From positions 46,250,699-46,314,698 of the forward strand of contig NW_023601104.1 of the NCBI RefSeq assembly GCF_014898055.3: a stretch of 64,000 bases of DNA, in the 5' to 3' direction. Origin of the DNA: Talpa occidentalis (Eukaryota; Chordata; Mammalia; Eulipotyphla; Talpidae). Positions 58,651 through 64,000 of this stretch are shown here, one piece after another (the first letter of the stretch is position 1; each line of letters opens with the position of its first letter). Under the pieces are notes generated by a model. It was not told where the DNA came from, ran no database searches, and saw nothing but the letters and a program-made list of their open reading frames with translations. Both the position numbers and the translations under genes were made by a program.

Positions 58651-59645
58651 ATGTCTTAGTTATGTCCAGAGCTCCTACCTGAAAGTCAAGCCAACAAAGC
58701 AAAGCAAAGAGAAATTATATTTTGTCTTTGTTTTGGAACCCTTAGAATTTACCAGCTAGTCTATTTTACACTTCTCTGAAGTAGTTACATGTTCTCTAAA
58801 CCCATTCTCTCTGCATTCCTGTGGAGAGTGCAGGGGAAGAAGATCTGATAAACTCATTCGCACTAACAAATGATCATAAAAGTTGTCCAATGTGCTATCC
58901 TCCCAAGATGGCTGCACTCTGAGATCAGGAATAAATTTCAAATTGAAAAATCAATTGTGTGAGAAGATGAAGCATTAGTGTTTCTTTAGAGCAGAACATG
59001 GTTCTATCATAATATCAGAAACAGTACACATTTGCCCTAAATATAGGCCACCATTACATAATGTATCCTGTGAGAGAGCACATACCCTGTGAGAGAGAAC
59101 AGATTTCTAATATAATATCAATTCACTTTTCATTGATAGTTTGGAATTATTTCCCAATGAGGTAATCACTGTATTCTCATTTAGACAGAGGAAATTATGT
59201 TCAATACTTCAAGGTGTTTGTGCATCAGGCTGGCCTTCTGACGTTATTATAATTTCATGTTCTTATACACTTCTGAGAACATTTCAGAGAACATGGTAGA
59301 AACTTATAAACTAAAGGCTCTTCAATATTGATCAGGCTGTAACATCTAATTAACATTTTCAAGGCTACTGCTTCATTTCGATGAACAGTGAGCCCTGACT
59401 GGCAGCCACAGACAGCTCATAAACATTATTACAACAAAGTAATTTGCCTTTGTCAGATACAGACATTCAGCAATAGTTTTCTCTTGACTTTATAAAGTTA
59501 AGCACCACTTAGAGTTGGTACTTCACTTTGCTTCTTTCTATCACATAGTGTGTTTATTGTTCTGTTCTAAAAACAGACATCTGCGTAGGTATGCATTTGT
59601 CCTTTCCCACTGTGAGGGTACTCAAATTCTTGAGCTTTTAGCTAT
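58651..59645. other. Unassigned DNA
   Basis: No gene or named repeat. A short direct repeat of CCTGTGAGAGAG occurs near 59068 and 59087. Confidence 0.45.
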
Positions 59646-59658
59646 AAGATGGTTACAC

Positions 59659-59922
59659 GGGCCTCCCCTGGTGGTGCAGCGGTTGAGCAGTGGGCTGCGA
59701 AGCTGCCAGCAGTCCCTGCAGCACCGGTTCGATCCCTGGCCGCTGGCGAGGGTCCCACATGGCGTACAGACCTCTCCTGTCACGCCCGCTGCTCCCCTCA
59801 GCAGTGTATTTTGTCAGTCTGCCTGTTCTGCTCCCTGCTCTGTCTCTGGTGAATTCTTTCACCCTCCCGTGCTTCTGACTGTACCCAGTGCTTGTATAAA
59901 TAAATAAATAAATTTTTAAAAA
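59659..59922 (+). mobile_element. tRNA-derived SINE, intermediate type
   Basis: Starts GGGCCTCCCCTGGTGGTGC, with a clean A box TGGTGCAGCGG and B box GGTTCGATCCC, and ends TAAATAAATAAATTTTTAAA. TSD AAGATGGTTACAC versus AAGGTGGTTACAC (13 bp, one mismatch) at 59646-59658 and 59923-59935. It generates open frames of 62-130 codons in several frames, none real. Confidence 0.94.
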
Positions 59923-59935
59923 AAGGTGGTTACAC

Positions 59936-62810
59936 AAAATGCAGTTGAAATGTCTATCAGGCAATTTTCATCATCATTATTACTTAATGTACCAAAGCTA
60001 TATACTTCCCAATATCATTTTTTTGACTCATGTTTGTTTGCATTGAAAAAAATCTTATTTCAATATGAGTATTAAAAATTATCACTCAAAAACACCTACC
60101 ATGTAATTATAAACTAGCATTAGTCTTGAAAAATCACATAAGGGATTTATAAAATGTATACCATAAGAAGGTATTTTAAAATAATGGTAGGCCTGATTGC
60201 AATTTGTCAATAATGAAATCATACTTTTAAAGTTTTTTTGATGAAAAGTTTGCTATTCTATTATTCTATAACTAAGCTATCTTAATGGGACATTTCTCAT
60301 TTGGTAAAAGGCAAAGATTTATACAATCTGAAGAGAAGCCAGAATATCACTTCACTTCTCATTTGGGATCTTCAAAAGTATAACATAAAACTAAGATTTG
60401 TCTTTTGAATTATTTCCAGTAATTCTCTTTTAAAATAACTTAGACAATAGCTAATCATTACATATTTTAAGTTCAATAGAAAGTGTATTAATTAATATTT
60501 AAGTTGGAATTATAGAATCCTAAAAGATTTTATTATTGATATAACTAATGGTGAAATATACTTGGAAAAAATATCAAATTATTATATGAAGCATTACTGA
60601 TAGCTATCAGTATGAAATCCATTAAATTTCTCCCTTTATTTTGTTTCATCAATATTTTTTATTCTTTCTATCCAACTTCTACTTAACTTTTCTCTCTTGG
60701 GAAGATGGATTGTCAAAACATCAAAGGTCTCCTAGGAATGCTTGTACTTCTGAAAATTTAGTCTTCTCTCTTAAATCATTTCTCCTTAATGTTTTTTCTG
60801 TAATCCAGTTATATCAGAACTGAAGAGACAAGCGGTGGTGAAATTTGAACCAAAATAATGGGTAAATATCATGTTTAGCATAGATATTTGAGAAAATAGG
60901 TATTTGAGATTACAGAAGTTTTGTCTTATCAGGAAAACCCTGTTTCTTGACAAATAAACAAATTATCTCTTATGCAAATTTCTTCAAAACACATTCCAAA
61001 CTTGAGAATTAAAGAAAAAGGCACTGTCTTTTTTACAAATTCAGGGAACTTTTGCAGAGGTTATAGAATGAAGATTCATAAAGTTAGTGGAATTTGGAAC
61101 ATTAGACTAGAGATGAATTCACCTACTTATAATGGGAACTTAGAATGACCCTTGATTACAAGGTAGTGCATTTTTATATTCATGTTTGCTTATCTACAAA
61201 GCAGGAAAATTCCACTGTTGTTTCATACACTTCTTATATGGCAATTTTAGAGAAATTATTAGATTTTATAATATAAACAAGAAAATTTAAGAAACTTCAG
61301 TGGTTTATAAAATATATAAAATCAAATAATAACATCCTATCAATATTTAGGAAGACCTATTACTTGTCAGGCTCATAATGCGGTTTATGTTGAGAATGAA
61401 TGATTTTATTATGCAATTATAAAATCTATAATAGTTCATTTGTAGCTTTGGTTTCAGAAAAAGGGGGGAGTAACTTCTCTCAGGTGTTACTCTCACTATG
61501 GGAAGACAAATATGATGTGCATTTGTAGGTAAACATCTATACATGATTCTGAACAACAGGAAATATACTTGGGAGAGAGGGGCCTTGACAAAATGAAGAA
61601 GTAACATGTACTATGGCACTATTTACTCATTTCATTGGTCCTGGTAAGTCTTCCAGGATATTTTCAGGGGAGGAAATATTGCAATGCTTGCCTCTGATTT
61701 AAAAAGGATTAATCCCTAAGTGGTTCATATCTCTACAATCAAGTAGTATTCTGGTGTTTTCCTATAGCCAGATACATATTGTACTCATACATCGATCTTT
61801 TTATCTATCTATCTGTCACTCAATCATATATCTTAGAAATATAATTATACAGAGGATATTTGGTGACATCCATGCTATACTTAACCAGAGCCTAGTCAAA
61901 TTTGCAGACTTCAACTCATTTTTACTTGTAGAAACCTCATTCCAAAATCAGGAACTGCCGTTTTTACCATTAGTTCTTTGTTCTGTACTTTTCCTGGACT
62001 CTCTTTCAAATCAAACAAAATAGGGTCAGAGAAACTTTTATTTACTATTTACTGGCATTACTCTACAAATCCAATAAAGTGACATCCATCCAAAATTAGA
62101 GTTTTGGAGTGAGTTAAATATATTTTTTTTTTACTCCAATTCACTCATTTTTGTTTTATTTTGTTATGTTCTGCTTTGCATTTTGGAAATGAATCTGTCT
62201 TTAATAGAGAAGGAATAGCTTTGTATCAACTAAATACAAGGAAAGCCATATTGGTTTTGGCCTATCCAACAATACACTGTTTGCCATCTACAGAGCCAAA
62301 TGTAAATAAAACGCAGTAAAATGAATGTATGACAAGTACCAAAATGAATTCATTGTGAGATTTCATACTGAACACAGATTATTCTGGGGCAATTATTTGC
62401 ACAGGCTAGAGAAGTAGTTGTTTATACAGGTGGCTGCAGAAACAACTACTCTCCAAGCATTTTGACAACCAGATCTAATAAATTTCCTTCTTAATTGTTT
62501 ATCCTAGGGACAGGTGATGACAGTTAGTCACCTGAGATACATGGAGAAATCACAAGTTATCAGAAGGTTACCTTTAAATGAGGTACTAGATCTTAAATAA
62601 AAGATAAAAATGCTATGCGCTTACAATCTAAAAATAGTGTCCAGCAAAATCACTGCAGAGTGAACATATCTGACTTCCCTCCTTCACATTTCACAAGCAA
62701 ATTATTAAAAAAAAAAAAGAGACAGCAACCTCTGAAAGGTCAATGGGTGACTGTCACATTTATCAAGAGCAATGACATGGCAGAAAGGGGTAGAAAAAAA
62801 TTGTAATCAA
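59936..62810. other. AT-rich unassigned DNA
   Basis: No gene or named repeat. A short (TATC)n tract near 61799-61815. Open frames of 60-89 codons are not supported. Confidence 0.5.
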
Positions 62811-62814
62811 ACCG

Positions 62815-64000
62815 TTCTTAGAGTGGTACCTGGGCAGTGAAACCCATGAGCAAGATGCGCAGTGGCTGTATGGAGCCTCTATGCTGTTGTTAATTCAAAG
62901 TCATAAGCCCCACATCAGGGACCTTTAAAACCAGGCACTACACCAAAGAAGGGTGTTGTAAAGGCAGGACAGGACACGGTGCAGGTTTTCTGATCCCATG
63001 CAAACTGGGTAAAGGAGGAGTCAGAATCCTCAGTGGTTTTGCAGTTTTTTTATTTGGGGTTCACCAGGCATATGGCAGGCAGGGGTGCTGGCTGGGGGGC
63101 TGGGAGGCTGGCAGGCTTCCCAGCCCCCAGCAAGTCTTCACTCTATCTGGGCTCTCTAGCGTTCGTTCTGCTGCTTCTCGGCTTCTGCTTCGGCTGCTGC
63201 TGCTGCTGCTGCTGGCGTCCCCGTGATGCCGCCCTTAAAAAGCACAGTCTCAACTCAGCTGAATCCCATCTACCTATGCCCACACCCTATTCCAGGTGCC
63301 CACCATCAGGCATGCATTCAGGACAAGGATCCATCATCTATCCTGATGGCGGAAGGGCAGAAAAGCCTGATATTTTCTTTACCCTACAGGTGTGCATAGA
63401 GTCGGCGTGCAGTACAAAGAGCGTGCTTCTGGAGAACTCATGCAGTAAGGTTACAGAGTGGTGACGACTGATGTCCGCCTGAGCCTCCCAGACTGGAATA
63501 GCTGGAGCTGAATGGGCGGGGAGAGGCAGAACAGTGTACCTGAGTATCCCCACAGACTATTATGTGCATGTGTGAAACACCTGCCTTACTTCCACTCAGC
63601 ACCAAAACTGAGACATCAAGTAAATGTCGCTCACCTGAGTTTGCAGTACCTGGAGCTCAACAATAGGAGTAAGCACTCCAGGGTAGGGCTTGTTACTCCA
63701 AAAGAAAGAGGACAACCCAGTTAGTGGCCCTGTCTCAATATAGTCCCCATGCAGTGCTACATCTATTGCTTGACCACAGGCTAGTGGTTGAGGCTGGCCC
63801 AAGATTGCTGGAGGCATTTTGGCTGAGGAGTTGGCCTAAAGTAGGAATCACTGGGGATCCCTACCATATAACTCCGGTGCCTGTAGCTGTAGGAATCTTG
63901 AACCCTTGCAGCCCATAGGACACTTTTGGTGTCCTACTGCCCCAATTCCTGTCTCCCTATTACCCCTTATGAGCACTAGTGCCTTAGTCATATGAACAGA
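62815..64000. other. GC-rich terminal region, identity unknown
   Basis: Composition changes abruptly near 62815 from AT-rich to balanced or GC-rich and stays so to the window end. It contains a (GCT)n tract (63193-63214), a G-rich stretch (63076-63115), several CpGs, and a 143-codon open frame (63033-63464) whose leucine- and cysteine-rich middle is created by the (GCT)n tract. I do not recognise a protein. Candidate explanations are an endogenous retroviral or LTR fragment, the GC-rich 5' UTR of a full-length L1 continuing beyond the window, or an exon/CpG-poor promoter region. Sequence beyond 64000 is needed. Confidence 0.35.
63193..63214. repeat. (GCT)n trinucleotide repeat
   Basis: Seven GCT/CTG units within GC-rich sequence, translating to a cysteine run in one plus-strand frame. 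A simple repeat, not evidence for coding. Confidence 0.92.

Noticed and set aside
59515..59907. 130-codon open frame ending in the SINE at 59659
   Set aside because: The frame crosses the SINE 5' boundary and TSD. Its C-terminal half is simply the translated SINE.
63033..63464. 143-codon plus-strand open frame in GC-rich DNA
   Set aside because: The hydrophobic, cysteine-run centre is produced by a (GCT)n tract. There is no recognisable domain, and it lies in a region of uncertain, possibly repetitive, identity.
1..64000. An undescribed multi-gene system (defence, secretion, biosynthetic or viral)
   Set aside because: The window is eukaryotic, repeat-dominated and has no supportable gene outside broken L1 sequence. 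Nothing indicates such a system.

Overview
This is gene-poor mammalian nuclear DNA. It is AT-rich, has no plausible multi-exon or intact single-exon gene, and its structure comes almost entirely from retroelements. Every open reading frame of about 60-155 codons is either inside a transposable element or is chance open frame in low-complexity or AT-rich sequence. I see no tRNA, rRNA, snRNA, CRISPR array, operon, prokaryotic signal or intact retroviral gene. The window could be intergenic or lie in a large intron; nothing in it decides which.

The diagnostic repeat is a ~265-300 bp tRNA-derived SINE, present at least 16 times on both strands. Its head carries pol III A-box-like and B-box (GGTTCGATCCC) motifs. 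Its tail has AATAAA signals followed by TCTTT and an A-run. At least three age classes can be told apart, and many copies have clear target-site duplications (TSDs). It is not the Alu, B1/B2, CAN, bovine/cetacean or equine family as I know them. The best guess is the Rhin-1 type of rhinolophoid bats (horseshoe or leaf-nosed bats), but that is from memory and needs a library search. Mammal-wide relics (MIR, L2, an L3/CR1-like scrap, a palindromic DNA-transposon relic) fit any placental mammal.

Layout: 1-9.0 kb is mostly unassigned AT-rich DNA with one GC-richer block at 2.09-2.27 kb and a MIR. 9.0-17.3 kb is a retroelement pile-up: five SINEs, a twin-primed L1, a ~2.9 kb L1 carrying two of the SINEs, and a nested L1 cluster in which one target sequence appears three times. 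17.3-23.8 kb is quiet AT-rich DNA. 23.8-32.7 kb holds five SINEs, two L1 fragments, two compound microsatellites and a GC-rich block of about four degenerate ~65-70 bp repeats. 32.7-35.5 kb has a perfect homeodomain-like dyad and an L2. 35.5-41.7 kb is a mosaic of old L1s in both orientations. 41.7-47.6 kb contains a 30 bp perfect palindrome and an L1 3' end with an apparent 3' transduction. 47.6-50.5 kb has three SINEs, one with an apparent 3' transduction, and an L2-like stretch. 50.5-62.8 kb is mostly unique, including a ~1.2 kb repeat-free stretch (53.1-54.3 kb) that is a candidate conserved noncoding element. From about 62.8 kb to the end the base composition becomes much more GC-rich; this may be the edge of an LTR, an L1 5' UTR or a gene-proximal region.

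No genes here work together in a pathway. The biology visible is retrotransposition: L1 machinery copying itself and the SINE, with inversion, 5' truncation, insertion into A-tails, reuse of target sites and 3' transduction all readable from TSDs. I found no evidence for an undescribed multi-gene system.
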